Part shown: piece by piece, positions 1 to 7,191 of the stretch
How the letters are laid out: every line of letters starts with the position of its first letter
Numbering within the stretch: the first letter of the stretch is position 1
Origin: an uncultured Mesonia sp.
Lineage (GTDB): Bacteria; Bacteroidota; Bacteroidia; Flavobacteriales; Flavobacteriaceae
Length of the DNA stretch: 64,000 nucleotides
Reading direction: 5' to 3'
Assembly: GCA_947499595.1 (NCBI GenBank)
Contig: CANMOY010000004.1
Span: 186,001 to 250,000 of the forward strand
Notes under the pieces: model-generated
Seen by the model: the letters and a program-made list of their open reading frames with translations, nothing else
The model's database searches: none
What the model was told of the DNA's origin: nothing
Made by a program: the position numbers and the translations under genes

Positions 1-1
1 T

Positions 2-1126
2 ACAGATTATGCCGGGCAAGGGAAAGATGAGCAAGAAGAGGATAAACAAATTTCATGGGTAGCTTTTAAACAGCATTTCTTTTCTTCTATCTTACTTACT
101 GATGACCCTTTTCAAAAAGGGACTTTTATTTCAAAAAATTTAGTAGAAGATGAAGAAATAGATACCGTGTACACCAAAGCATTTCAAGCTAAATTTCCTA
201 TTGCGTTAAAAGGGGGAGAATTTAATGAGACCATGAATATGTATCTCGGTCCTACCGATTACAAAATACTTGACAAGTATCAGCGTAATTTAGATGAAAT
301 TGTTCCTTTAGGTTGGGGGATTTTCGGATGGATTAACAAGTATTTTATTATACGTTTTTTTAATCTCCTTAGCGGATTTTTACCGGCAGGTATTGCCATT
401 ATAGTATTAACCATAGCGATTAAGATATTATTGTCACCAGTACAATATAAGCAATATGTTTCTCAAGCAAAGATGAAGGTGCTGCGACCCGAAATCAACG
501 AAATTAATGAGAAGTATAAAGACAACGCTATGAAAAAGCAACAGGAAACAATGAAGTTGTATAATAAAGCGGGGGCTAGCCCAATGAGCGGTTGTATTCC
601 TGGTTTGTTACAAATTCCTGTATTTTATGCTTTATTTAATTTCTTTCCGAGTGCGTTTAGTATTCGTCAAGAAAGTTTCCTTTGGGCAGATGACCTTTCG
701 AGCTATGATGTTATAGCCGAATTGCCTTTCCATATTCCATTTTATGGAGACCACATTAGCTTATTTCCTATACTTGCATCTATAGCCATCTTCATTTACA
801 TGATGATGACAACTGGGCAGACTATGCAAGCTTCTCAACCAGGAATGCCGAATATGAAGTTTATAATGTATATCTCTCCTTTGTTTATGTTGTTTTTCTT
901 TAACAACTACGCAAGTGGGCTATCATTGTATTATTTAACCTCAAACTTAATTACAATAGGAATTATGCTTGTAATTAAAAATTTCATAATCGACGAAGAT
1001 AAAATTCACGCTAAAATTCAAGAAAACAAAAAGAAGCCAGCCAAAAAGAAAGGTAAATTTGCGAGGAAAATGCAAGAGATGATGGAGGAAGCTGAGCGTC
1101 AACAGCAGCAGGCCAAGAAAAAATAA
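2..1126 (+). CDS. yidC: Membrane protein insertase YidC (3' part)
   Basis: YidC inserts and folds inner-membrane proteins, alone or with SecYEG. The frame is open from the first bases of the window, so the N-terminus and most of the periplasmic domain lie upstream; about 374 residues are visible. The visible part ends the periplasmic domain, then gives the conserved core: a membrane segment near 'PAGIAIIVLTIAIKILLSP', the cytoplasmic coiled-coil hairpin with 'LRPEINEINEKYKDN', and further segments including 'GCIPGLLQIPVFYALFNFF' and 'MYISPLFMLFFFNNYASG'. A very Lys-rich tail (KKPAKKKGKFARK and the final KKK) is usual for Bacteroidota YidC and suits ribosome contact. The gene ends just before a strong hairpin terminator shared with the convergent DUF3820 gene. 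Identification is firm; only the 5' end is missing. Confidence 0.96.
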   Translation, partial: TDYAGQGKDEQEEDKQISWVAFKQHFFSSILLTDDPFQKGTFISKNLVEDEEIDTVYTKAFQAKFPIALKGGEFNETMNMYLGPTDYKILDKYQRNLDEIVPLGWGIFGWINKYFIIRFFNLLSGFLPAGIAIIVLTIAIKILLSPVQYKQYVSQAKMKVLRPEINEINEKYKDNAMKKQQETMKLYNKAGASPMSGCIPGLLQIPVFYALFNFFPSAFSIRQESFLWADDLSSYDVIAELPFHIPFYGDHISLFPILASIAIFIYMMMTTGQTMQASQPGMPNMKFIMYISPLFMLFFFNNYASGLSLYYLTSNLITIGIMLVIKNFIIDEDKIHAKIQENKKKPAKKKGKFARKMQEMMEEAERQQQQAKKK

Positions 1127-1140
1127 TTAAACTAAAAAAA

Positions 1141-1166
1141 GACTCGGGAAACCGAGTCTTTTTTTT
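1141..1166. terminator. Bidirectional terminator, yidC / DUF3820 gene
   Basis: Stem gactcgg (1141-1147), loop gaaa, stem ccgagtc (1152-1158), with A-run before and T-run after, so it can work on both strands. It lies between the two convergent stop codons. Confidence 0.9.
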
Positions 1167-1404
1167 ATCTATAAGGATTAGGATAGCGGGTTCTTAAGTT
1201 TTTCAATAAATGTTCTAATCCGTTAATTTTTATCTCATAAACGGCTTGCATTTGTTGGCCTAATTTGCTTTTGGGAAATCCCTTCTGTGCGAACCAAACG
1301 AAATAAGGTTCAGGGATATCAGACAAAAAGAAACCTTTGTATTTTCCAAAATGCATTTTAGCGTAGGCTAGAAAAAGCAATTCTTTTGTGTTGAACTCAT
1401 TCAT
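1165..1404 (-). CDS. DUF3820 family small protein
   Basis: A 79-residue protein with the family hallmarks: 'MHFGKYKGFFLSDIPEPYFVWF' type N-terminal half (key residues FGKYKG, DIPEPY, W) and 'GFPKSKLGQQM' (GxPxxxLG). This matches the DUF3820 family, short Bacteroidota proteins sometimes annotated as quorum-sensing-regulated virulence factor. The biochemical role is unknown to me and no catalytic motif is visible. A perfect -7 element TACTTTTG lies only four bases upstream of the ATG, so the message may be leaderless. The gene is monocistronic, convergent with yidC and divergent from sucC. Confidence 0.8.
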   Translation of the reverse strand: MNEFNTKELLFLAYAKMHFGKYKGFFLSDIPEPYFVWFAQKGFPKSKLGQQMQAVYEIKINGLEHLLKNLRTRYPNPYR

Positions 1405-1408
1405 AAAT

Positions 1409-1416
1409 CAAAAGTA
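1409..1416 (-). promoter_or_regulatory. -7 promoter element TACTTTTG for the DUF3820 gene
   Basis: Matches the Bacteroidota consensus TAnnTTTG exactly on the minus strand. Only four bases separate it from the ATG at 1404, so transcription should begin at or next to the start codon. No clear -33 TTTG at normal spacing. Confidence 0.5.
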
Positions 1417-1493
1417 CAAGAAAGCAAAATTAAGCAGTTAAGAATATTATTTTTCTTTGTAAAAAAATATTTCTACATGCTGTTTGTTTTTGT

Positions 1494-1501
1494 TATTTTT
1501 G
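1494..1501 (+). promoter_or_regulatory. -7 promoter element TATTTTTG for sucC
   Basis: Exact TAnnTTTG match 35 bases before the ATG at 1537. It lies downstream of the alternative start at 1477, which argues for the 1537 start. Confidence 0.5.
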
Positions 1502-1536
1502 CTAAACAAAATTCGAACGATAAGAAAAACCTGATT

Positions 1537-2730
1537 ATGAATTTACACGAATATCAAGGAAAAGAAATACTAAATAGTTTTGGTGTGCGCATACAGCGTG
1601 GGATAGTAGCTAATACACCTCAAGAGGCTGTTGACGCAGCTAAGAAGCTAACCGAAGAAACAGGAACAGGATGGCACGTCATTAAGGCTCAAGTACACGC
1701 AGGTGGTCGTGGAAAAGGAGGTGGAGTTAAATTAGCTAAAAACCTTCAAGAAGTTGAAAATATTGCTGATGAAATTTTAGGAATGCACTTGGTTACTCCG
1801 CAAACCTCTGCAGAAGGTAAATTGGTAAATCAGGTATTAATTGCAGAAGACGTTTACTATCCAGGGGATAATGAACCAGATGAGTTTTATATGTCTGTGT
1901 TGCTAAACCGTGCTAACGGCAGAAACATGATTATGTATTCTACAGAGGGAGGTATGGATATTGAAACTGTAGCAGAAGAAACTCCGCACCTAATTTTTAC
2001 AGAAGAAATTGATCCCGCCACAGGAATTTTACCTTTCCAAGCCAGAAAAATTGCCTTTAACCTAGGTTTGTCTGGAGCTGCTTTTAAAGAAATGACCAAA
2101 TTTGTTACGGCTTTATATACAGCTTATGACAAATCAGACTCTTCATTATTTGAAATCAACCCGGTTTTAAAAACCAGTGACGACAAAATTATGGCAGTAG
2201 ATGCCAAGGTAACCTTAGACGACAACGCTTTATACCGTCACAAAGATTACGCAGCTATGCGTGATGAGCGAGAAGAAAACCCAACAGAGGTTGAGGCACG
2301 TAAGGCAGGATTAAGTTATGTTGATTTAGATGGTAATGTAGGGTGCATGGTTAACGGTGCTGGACTTGCTATGGCAACTATGGACTTAATCAAACACGCA
2401 GGTGGAGAACCAGCTAATTTCCTTGATGTAGGAGGGACAGCAGACGCTAAAAGAGTAGAAGAGGCTTTTAGATTAATTTTAAAAGACGAGAAAGTTGAAG
2501 CTATACTTATTAATATCTTTGGTGGAATTGTTCGTTGTGACCGTGTGGCCCAAGGAGTTGTAGATGCCTATAAAAATATGGGAGACGCCATTAATGTGCC
2601 AATTATTGTAAGATTGCAAGGTACTAATGCCGATATAGCTAAAGAATTAATTGATAGTAGCGGATTAAACGTACAGAGTGCTGTACAATTTAAAGAAGCC
2701 GCAGATAAAGTACAACAAGTACTAAGCTAA
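1537..2730 (+). CDS. sucC: Succinyl-CoA synthetase (ADP-forming) beta subunit
   Basis: Joins succinate and CoA at the cost of a nucleoside triphosphate, or the reverse, in the TCA cycle; works as a complex with SucD. The product is 397 residues, normal for the family. Residues 1-12 (MNLHEYQGKEIL) are the canonical start, so I place the start at 1537 rather than at the 20-codon-longer ATG at 1477. The ATP-grasp nucleotide site 'AQVHAGGRGKGGGVK' is at about 51-65, and the C-terminal CoA-ligase domain has 'NIFGGIVRCDRVAQG'. sucD is not adjacent, so the two subunits are encoded apart here. A strong hairpin terminator follows. Confidence 0.97.
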   Translation: MNLHEYQGKEILNSFGVRIQRGIVANTPQEAVDAAKKLTEETGTGWHVIKAQVHAGGRGKGGGVKLAKNLQEVENIADEILGMHLVTPQTSAEGKLVNQVLIAEDVYYPGDNEPDEFYMSVLLNRANGRNMIMYSTEGGMDIETVAEETPHLIFTEEIDPATGILPFQARKIAFNLGLSGAAFKEMTKFVTALYTAYDKSDSSLFEINPVLKTSDDKIMAVDAKVTLDDNALYRHKDYAAMRDEREENPTEVEARKAGLSYVDLDGNVGCMVNGAGLAMATMDLIKHAGGEPANFLDVGGTADAKRVEEAFRLILKDEKVEAILINIFGGIVRCDRVAQGVVDAYKNMGDAINVPIIVRLQGTNADIAKELIDSSGLNVQSAVQFKEAADKVQQVLS

Positions 2731-2754
2731 AGGTTATTTATATAACGTATTAAA

Positions 2755-2785
2755 AAACCTCAATGGAAACATTGAGGTTTTTTTT
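2755..2785. terminator. Terminator after sucC (probably bidirectional)
   Basis: Stem aaacctcaatg (2755-2765), loop gaaa, stem cattgaggttt (2770-2780), then a T-run to 2785. The A-run before it would also serve the convergent DUF1456 gene. Confidence 0.9.
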
Positions 2786-2865
2786 AATTAAAATTTATAA
2801 AAACTGAATTCAATTTAGGTGTAAAATTCGCTAAAAAATTCGGTTTGTATAAAAAAGGATAAGTT

Positions 2866-3126
2866 CTACTTTCCTTTTTCTGATTTATTGGGACGCTTTG
2901 GAGGTAACGGACCTCTCAGATGAATAATAAGTCCGTCCAAAAAATTTCGTAAAAATTGGTCGCCACATTCCATATATTTAGGGTGGTCTTCTTTTCTAAA
3001 AATAGCGTTTAATTCACTCTTGGATACTTTAAAATCTACAAGCTTGAAAATATTAATAATATCATCATCTCTTAATTTATGTGCTACTCTTAGTTTCTTA
3101 AAAACGTCATTATTTGTTAGTCCCAT
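2866..3126 (-). CDS. DUF1456 family protein, single-repeat form
   Basis: An 86-residue protein. 'NNDVFKKLRVAHKLRDDDI' and 'ECGDQFLRNFLDGLI' match the second half of DUF1456 proteins such as E. coli YehS, which is about 156 residues and holds two related repeats. Only one repeat is present here, with a short basic Pro-rich tail (PPKRPNKSEKGK) in place of the second. The function of the family is not known. It has its own -7 element in the 3' end of the neighbouring DUF2254 gene, 30 bp away on the same strand, so it may be transcribed both with that gene and alone. Confidence 0.8.
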   Translation of the reverse strand: MGLTNNDVFKKLRVAHKLRDDDIINIFKLVDFKVSKSELNAIFRKEDHPKYMECGDQFLRNFLDGLIIHLRGPLPPKRPNKSEKGK

Positions 3127-3145
3127 AGGTTTGTTTCTTGAAACG

Positions 3146-3153
3146 CAAAAATA
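3146..3153 (-). promoter_or_regulatory. -7 promoter element TATTTTTG for the DUF1456 gene
   Basis: Exact TAnnTTTG on the minus strand, 19 bases before the ATG at 3126 and just downstream of the DUF2254 stop codon. Confidence 0.45.
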
Positions 3154-3156
3154 ACT

Positions 3157-4458
3157 TTATTCTTTTGATATATTAACGATATCTTGATAAAGTTCTCCTA
3201 TACGGTTTCTATCGGTATCATTTGTGAGAGCCTCTTGCGCGTCTTGGTAAATATTCTTAGCTTCCTTTAACAGATTTTCTTTGTAACAATTACCTTCAAT
3301 TTTTTGAAGAAGAAGGTATTTAAGCATAATTAATAGCTTTTGTACGCAAGTAATATCATGTTTACAATAAGTTCTATAGCTTGCCAATACCTGGTACAAT
3401 AACTCAGCAAAATTTACCGTGGTTAAAAAAACTAATGCCTTATCACTTTCGTATATTATGGTTTCATCTCGCTTCTTCATCCGTAAAGCAAATAGCTCCG
3501 TTAAATAGTCAATGGTATTTAGAGCTGTTCCTGGGTCATTGATGCCTGGTGACATAGCCTTAACACCAATTTCAGTTATTTGTTTAAAGCCCAATGCGTA
3601 ATTATCTAAAACAATTTCGCCTCGAGCGAAGTTGAAGTTCTCTAATATTTTTTCTTTTAATTCATCGTCTATCGATTTATTAACCAGAAATAAGGGAACG
3701 CCTGCCAAAACAAAGGCGCCTTTAAGCGGTAATATTTTAAGTTTAATTTCATTCTCTAAGCAAAGCAACTTTAAATTGTTTAATGCAAAGGTTTGCAAAT
3801 AGCCCGTTTCTGTACTATAATATTTGTGCCAATTGTCGGTGCTTGGAAAGCAGCTTTTATGATTCTTTTGTTCTCCTTCGATTAATCGGTTTAATCTATT
3901 TTTGGCGTCGTTATATATGTTTTCTAAAATACGGTTTACCTGAATTGATTGCGAGATAGAATGAATAAAATATAAAAATGCAGCAAAACATATTACTGTA
4001 AATATGATTCCTAATAATACCGAAAAGCCAGGTAATTGATATTGACTGTCTTCCTTTGGATTTATACCTACAAGGGTAAAAGTATTGTACAAAATAGTGG
4101 CAACATACAAACCTAAGACGTATTGATGATTACGTTGCGATATTAACCCAGGAAGAACTCTAGGAGAAAAATTACTAGATGCTTGATTTAATAATACCAT
4201 AACCATTGAGAAGCTAAAAACCATAATGGATATTATGCCTCCTGTTAAAAAACTTAAAAGAGTCTTGGCGGTATCTGCATTGTTGATCACCAACTCCGGA
4301 ACATAATTGATCACAAAGCTTGAAACTCCCCTTTTCTCTAAGTAAAGCATCAACATAGCAAAATTGAAGCCTAAGAAACTAATAATAGAGGGGTAAAAAG
4401 CTATATTCTCTTCAATACGATGAAAGAAAGCAACTAGTTTATTATAAAGATTACGCAT
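3157..4458 (-). CDS. DUF2254 family predicted membrane protein
   Basis: A 433-residue protein with four predicted membrane segments in the first 170 residues (about 24-41, 66-91, 113-130, 144-167) and a long soluble C-terminal part. 'GGIISIMVFSFSMVMVLLNQASSNFSPR' (69-100, key residues F-S-F-S, N-Q-A, SPR) and 'GVKAMSPGINDPGTALNTIDYL' (key residues SPGINDP..A) are the DUF2254 signatures. Role unknown. It is divergent from the heat-shock gene across 179 bp holding two copies of a 13-bp repeat, which could control either gene. No signal peptide; the start is a plain ATG. Confidence 0.82.
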   Translation of the reverse strand: MRNLYNKLVAFFHRIEENIAFYPSIISFLGFNFAMLMLYLEKRGVSSFVINYVPELVINNADTAKTLLSFLTGGIISIMVFSFSMVMVLLNQASSNFSPRVLPGLISQRNHQYVLGLYVATILYNTFTLVGINPKEDSQYQLPGFSVLLGIIFTVICFAAFLYFIHSISQSIQVNRILENIYNDAKNRLNRLIEGEQKNHKSCFPSTDNWHKYYSTETGYLQTFALNNLKLLCLENEIKLKILPLKGAFVLAGVPLFLVNKSIDDELKEKILENFNFARGEIVLDNYALGFKQITEIGVKAMSPGINDPGTALNTIDYLTELFALRMKKRDETIIYESDKALVFLTTVNFAELLYQVLASYRTYCKHDITCVQKLLIMLKYLLLQKIEGNCYKENLLKEAKNIYQDAQEALTNDTDRNRIGELYQDIVNISKE

Positions 4459-4535
4459 AGGTGAAGTTTGTAATAGAAATATACAATTTGTTTGTTAGTG
4501 GCCTTCTTAATTTTTACATAAACCTTTAATTGCAG

Positions 4536-4580
4536 CGACAAAATGACATTAAACTATAAAGTTTTAACGACAAAATGACA
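4536..4580. promoter_or_regulatory. Duplicated 13-bp element cgacaaaatgaca upstream of hsp20
   Basis: Identical copies at 4536-4548 and 4568-4580, start-to-start 32 bp, about three helical turns. Each contains two GACA half-sites four bases apart. The second copy sits about 19 bp before a near-consensus -7 box (TTAATTTG, 4599-4606), where a -33 element would be. Looks like a regulator-binding or alternative promoter element for the small heat-shock gene; not the CIRCE sequence. Confidence 0.55.
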
Positions 4581-4637
4581 GTTTACCACAATTGGTATTT
4601 AATTTGACTATTTACTGGAAAAATAAATAAATACATT

Positions 4638-5069
4638 ATGAGTTTAGTAAAGCATACAAATCCTTGGTTAAAGACAGCCTTTGAAGATATATTTCAAGAA
4701 GATTGGTTTCGTTCAGATGCGACAAAAAGCTTGGGAGTTCAAATTCCAGCAGTAAATATTATCGATGAAGAAAATCAATTTGAAATTGAATTAGCTGCTC
4801 CAGGAAAAGTTAAAGAAGATTTTAAAATAGAGTTGAAACAAGATTTATTGGTCATTGAAACAGAAACAAAGACCATCGAGAAACCCGAAAAGCCAAAATA
4901 TTCGCGTAGAGAATTTAATTATAGTCAGTTTAAACGGTCTTTTACCCTGCCAGATTCTATTGACGTTGGTAAGATTAAAGCAAAATATGAGCAAGGAATT
5001 TTACGTGTGGTCCTGCCTAAAAAAGAAGAATCAGCAATTTCGAGCAAGAGATTAATAGAAGTTGCATAA
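4638..5069 (+). CDS. Hsp20 / alpha-crystallin small heat-shock protein
   Basis: A holdase chaperone that keeps unfolding proteins soluble under heat or other stress. The product is 143 residues, normal length. The alpha-crystallin domain runs from about residue 38 to 135: 'FEIELAAPGKVKEDFKIEL' near the start, 'RREFNYSQFKRSFTLP' in the middle and the A-x-x-x-x-G-I/V-L motif 'AKYEQGILRVVLPKK' near the end. The C-terminus lacks a clean I-x-I/V tail but has 'SKRLIEVA'. It is monocistronic, with a bidirectional terminator after it and the duplicated 13-bp element before it, the likely stress-response control site. Confidence 0.95.
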   Translation: MSLVKHTNPWLKTAFEDIFQEDWFRSDATKSLGVQIPAVNIIDEENQFEIELAAPGKVKEDFKIELKQDLLVIETETKTIEKPEKPKYSRREFNYSQFKRSFTLPDSIDVGKIKAKYEQGILRVVLPKKEESAISSKRLIEVA

Positions 5070-5094
5070 TTTTCAAGGTTACCAATTATAATAG

Positions 5095-5126
5095 CCCTCA
5101 AAAATGAAATTTTGAGGGTTATTGTT
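5095..5126. terminator. Bidirectional terminator, hsp20 / uvrB
   Basis: Stem ccctcaaaa (5095-5103) pairs with ttttgaggg (5110-5118), followed by a T-rich run on the plus strand. It touches the uvrB stop codon at 5119. Confidence 0.8.
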
Positions 5127-7149
5127 TTTTATCCTTCAATTTTTGCTGTAACATTTTAAGTTCATCTCTAAATCGTGCTGCAGCCATGAAGTCTAATTCT
5201 TTAGCTGCGCTTTCCATTTCTTTTCTTACCTTTCTAATACGGTCTTCCAGTTGGTTTTCACTAAAATAAACAACCTCTTCTTCAGCGGCTTTTAAATTTT
5301 CAGCAGGTTTAAAGCTGTACGGCTCTACCTTTTTACCCGCTAAGGTGTTGTCTAATGATTTATTCAGCGCTTGAGGAGTTATATTATGCTTTTTATTATA
5401 ATTGATTTGCTTGGTGCGACGGTATTCGGTTTGATCAATTGTTTCCTGCATGCTTCGGGTGATTTTGTCGGCATACATTATCGCCTTGCCTTCTAGGTGT
5501 CGAGCTGCGCGTCCTATGGTTTGAGTAAGCGATCGATTACTTCTTAAGAACCCCTCTTTGTCAGCATCAAGAATGGCTACCAGTGAAACCTCGGGCAAAT
5601 CTAGTCCTTCTCTAAGAAGATTTACGCCTACTAAAACATCAAAAAGACCTTTTCGTAAATCTTGCATAATTTCTACTCGCTCTAGGGTGTCTATATCACT
5701 ATGAATATAGCGGCAGCGTATATCAATTCGGCTTAAGTATTTGGTTAATTCTTCAGCCATTCGTTTGGTTAAAGTGGTAACCAAAGTACGCTGATCTTTT
5801 TCTACGCGCTCCTGAATTTCTTCTATCAAATCATCAATTTGATTTAAACTGGGACGCACCTCGATTACAGGATCAAGTAAACCAGTAGGTCGAATAACCT
5901 GTTCAACATAGATACCGTCAGATTTCTGTAATTCATAATCTGCAGGAGTAGCACTAACATATACTACTTGGTTTTGTAAGGCTTCAAACTCTTCTAGTTT
6001 TAAAGGGCGGTTGTCCATGGCTGCTGGTAAACGAAATCCATATTCAACCAGATTTTCTTTCCTCGAGCGATCTCCACCATACATAGCACCAACTTGGGGT
6101 ACCGTTACGTGACTTTCATCAATAACCATTAAATAGTCGTCAGGAAAATAATCCAGTAAGCAGAAAGGGCGCGTCCCTGGCTGTCTTCCATCTAAATAGC
6201 GCGAATAATTCTCAATTCCAGAGCAGTACCCCAATTCTTTTATCATTTCTAAATCAAAATTAGTACGCTCTTCTAATCTTTTTGCTTCCAAAGGTTTTCC
6301 AATTTCTTGAAAATAGCTCACTTGTTTTCCTAAATCTAAAGCAATTTGGTCTATCGCATTATGCAAGACATCGGGTGAGGTAACAAACATATTGGCGGGG
6401 TAAATAGTAAGCCGCTCATATTTCTCTATTATCTCATTATTTACAGGGTTAAAGGCCTCAATTTCCTCAATTTCATCACCAAAGAAATGAATCCGGAAGG
6501 CATTATCGGCATAACCAGGAAAAACATCAACTGTATCTCCTTTAATTCTAAAATTACCATGTTGAAAATCCGCTTCTGTTCGTGCGTATAAACTTTGAAC
6601 CAATCGCTGCAACAACTTAGTACGTGATATTTCTTGATCGCGTTCTAGCGAGATAACATTCTTTTGAAATTCAATTGGGTTACCAATACCGTACAAGCAG
6701 CTTACCGATGCCACCACGAGTACATCTCGTCTACCAGATAGCAAAGAAGAGGTTGTGCTTAACCGCAACTTTTCAATCTCTTCATTTATCGATAAATCTT
6801 TTTCTATATAGGTACCAGAGGTTGGAATGTATGCTTCTGGCTGATAATAATCGTAATACGATACAAAATATTCAACTGCATTATTCGGAAAAAAAGTTTT
6901 AAACTCGTTGTAAAGCTGTGCCGCCAGGGTTTTATTATGCGCCAAAACTAAAGTCGGTTTTTGTACCTGCTCAACCACATTGGCCATTGTAAATGTTTTT
7001 CCAGATCCAGTTACACCTAGCAAAGTTTGGTATCTTTCGTTATTTTCTAAGCCATCTACCAATTGTTTAATCGCCTGAGGCTGATCTCCAGTCGGTTTAA
7101 AATCTGATTTTATATTAAATTTCACCCTTTTTTTTTGTTTTTCCGTCAA
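5119..7149 (-). CDS. uvrB: Excinuclease ABC subunit B
   Basis: The damage-verifying helicase-like subunit of nucleotide excision repair, loaded by UvrA and acting with the UvrC nuclease. The product is 676 residues, full length. Walker A 'GVTGSGKT' is at about 45-52, the beta-hairpin that clamps DNA is 'YDYYQPEAYIP', and helicase motifs include 'DESHVTVPQ' and 'QTIGRAARH'. The C-terminal UVR domain that contacts UvrC is present (LEDRIRKVRKEMESAAKELD, about 634-653). An exact TATGTTTG box precedes it, so it has its own promoter although the T9SS gene on the same strand ends 42 bp upstream. Confidence 0.98.
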   Translation of the reverse strand: MTEKQKKRVKFNIKSDFKPTGDQPQAIKQLVDGLENNERYQTLLGVTGSGKTFTMANVVEQVQKPTLVLAHNKTLAAQLYNEFKTFFPNNAVEYFVSYYDYYQPEAYIPTSGTYIEKDLSINEEIEKLRLSTTSSLLSGRRDVLVVASVSCLYGIGNPIEFQKNVISLERDQEISRTKLLQRLVQSLYARTEADFQHGNFRIKGDTVDVFPGYADNAFRIHFFGDEIEEIEAFNPVNNEIIEKYERLTIYPANMFVTSPDVLHNAIDQIALDLGKQVSYFQEIGKPLEAKRLEERTNFDLEMIKELGYCSGIENYSRYLDGRQPGTRPFCLLDYFPDDYLMVIDESHVTVPQVGAMYGGDRSRKENLVEYGFRLPAAMDNRPLKLEEFEALQNQVVYVSATPADYELQKSDGIYVEQVIRPTGLLDPVIEVRPSLNQIDDLIEEIQERVEKDQRTLVTTLTKRMAEELTKYLSRIDIRCRYIHSDIDTLERVEIMQDLRKGLFDVLVGVNLLREGLDLPEVSLVAILDADKEGFLRSNRSLTQTIGRAARHLEGKAIMYADKITRSMQETIDQTEYRRTKQINYNKKHNITPQALNKSLDNTLAGKKVEPYSFKPAENLKAAEEEVVYFSENQLEDRIRKVRKEMESAAKELDFMAAARFRDELKMLQQKLKDKKQ

Positions 7150-7174
7150 GCGGATTTTTTTAACTCATTCACTT

Positions 7175-7182
7175 CAAACATA
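7175..7182 (-). promoter_or_regulatory. -7 promoter element TATGTTTG for uvrB
   Basis: Exact TAnnTTTG on the minus strand, 25 bases before the ATG at 7149. Just upstream a small stem (cgctaa/ttagcg, 7190-7205) overlaps the stop of the preceding gene and may weakly terminate it. Confidence 0.5.
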
Positions 7183-7191
7183 CTAAAACCG

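Noticed and set aside
1477-1536. Longer sucC start adding 20 residues
   Set aside because: The added residues do not fit the family and the promoter box TATTTTTG at 1494-1501 lies inside them.
4536-4580. CIRCE or sigma-54 promoter before hsp20
   Set aside because: Neither the TTAGCACTC inverted repeat nor the GG/GC -24/-12 pair is present.
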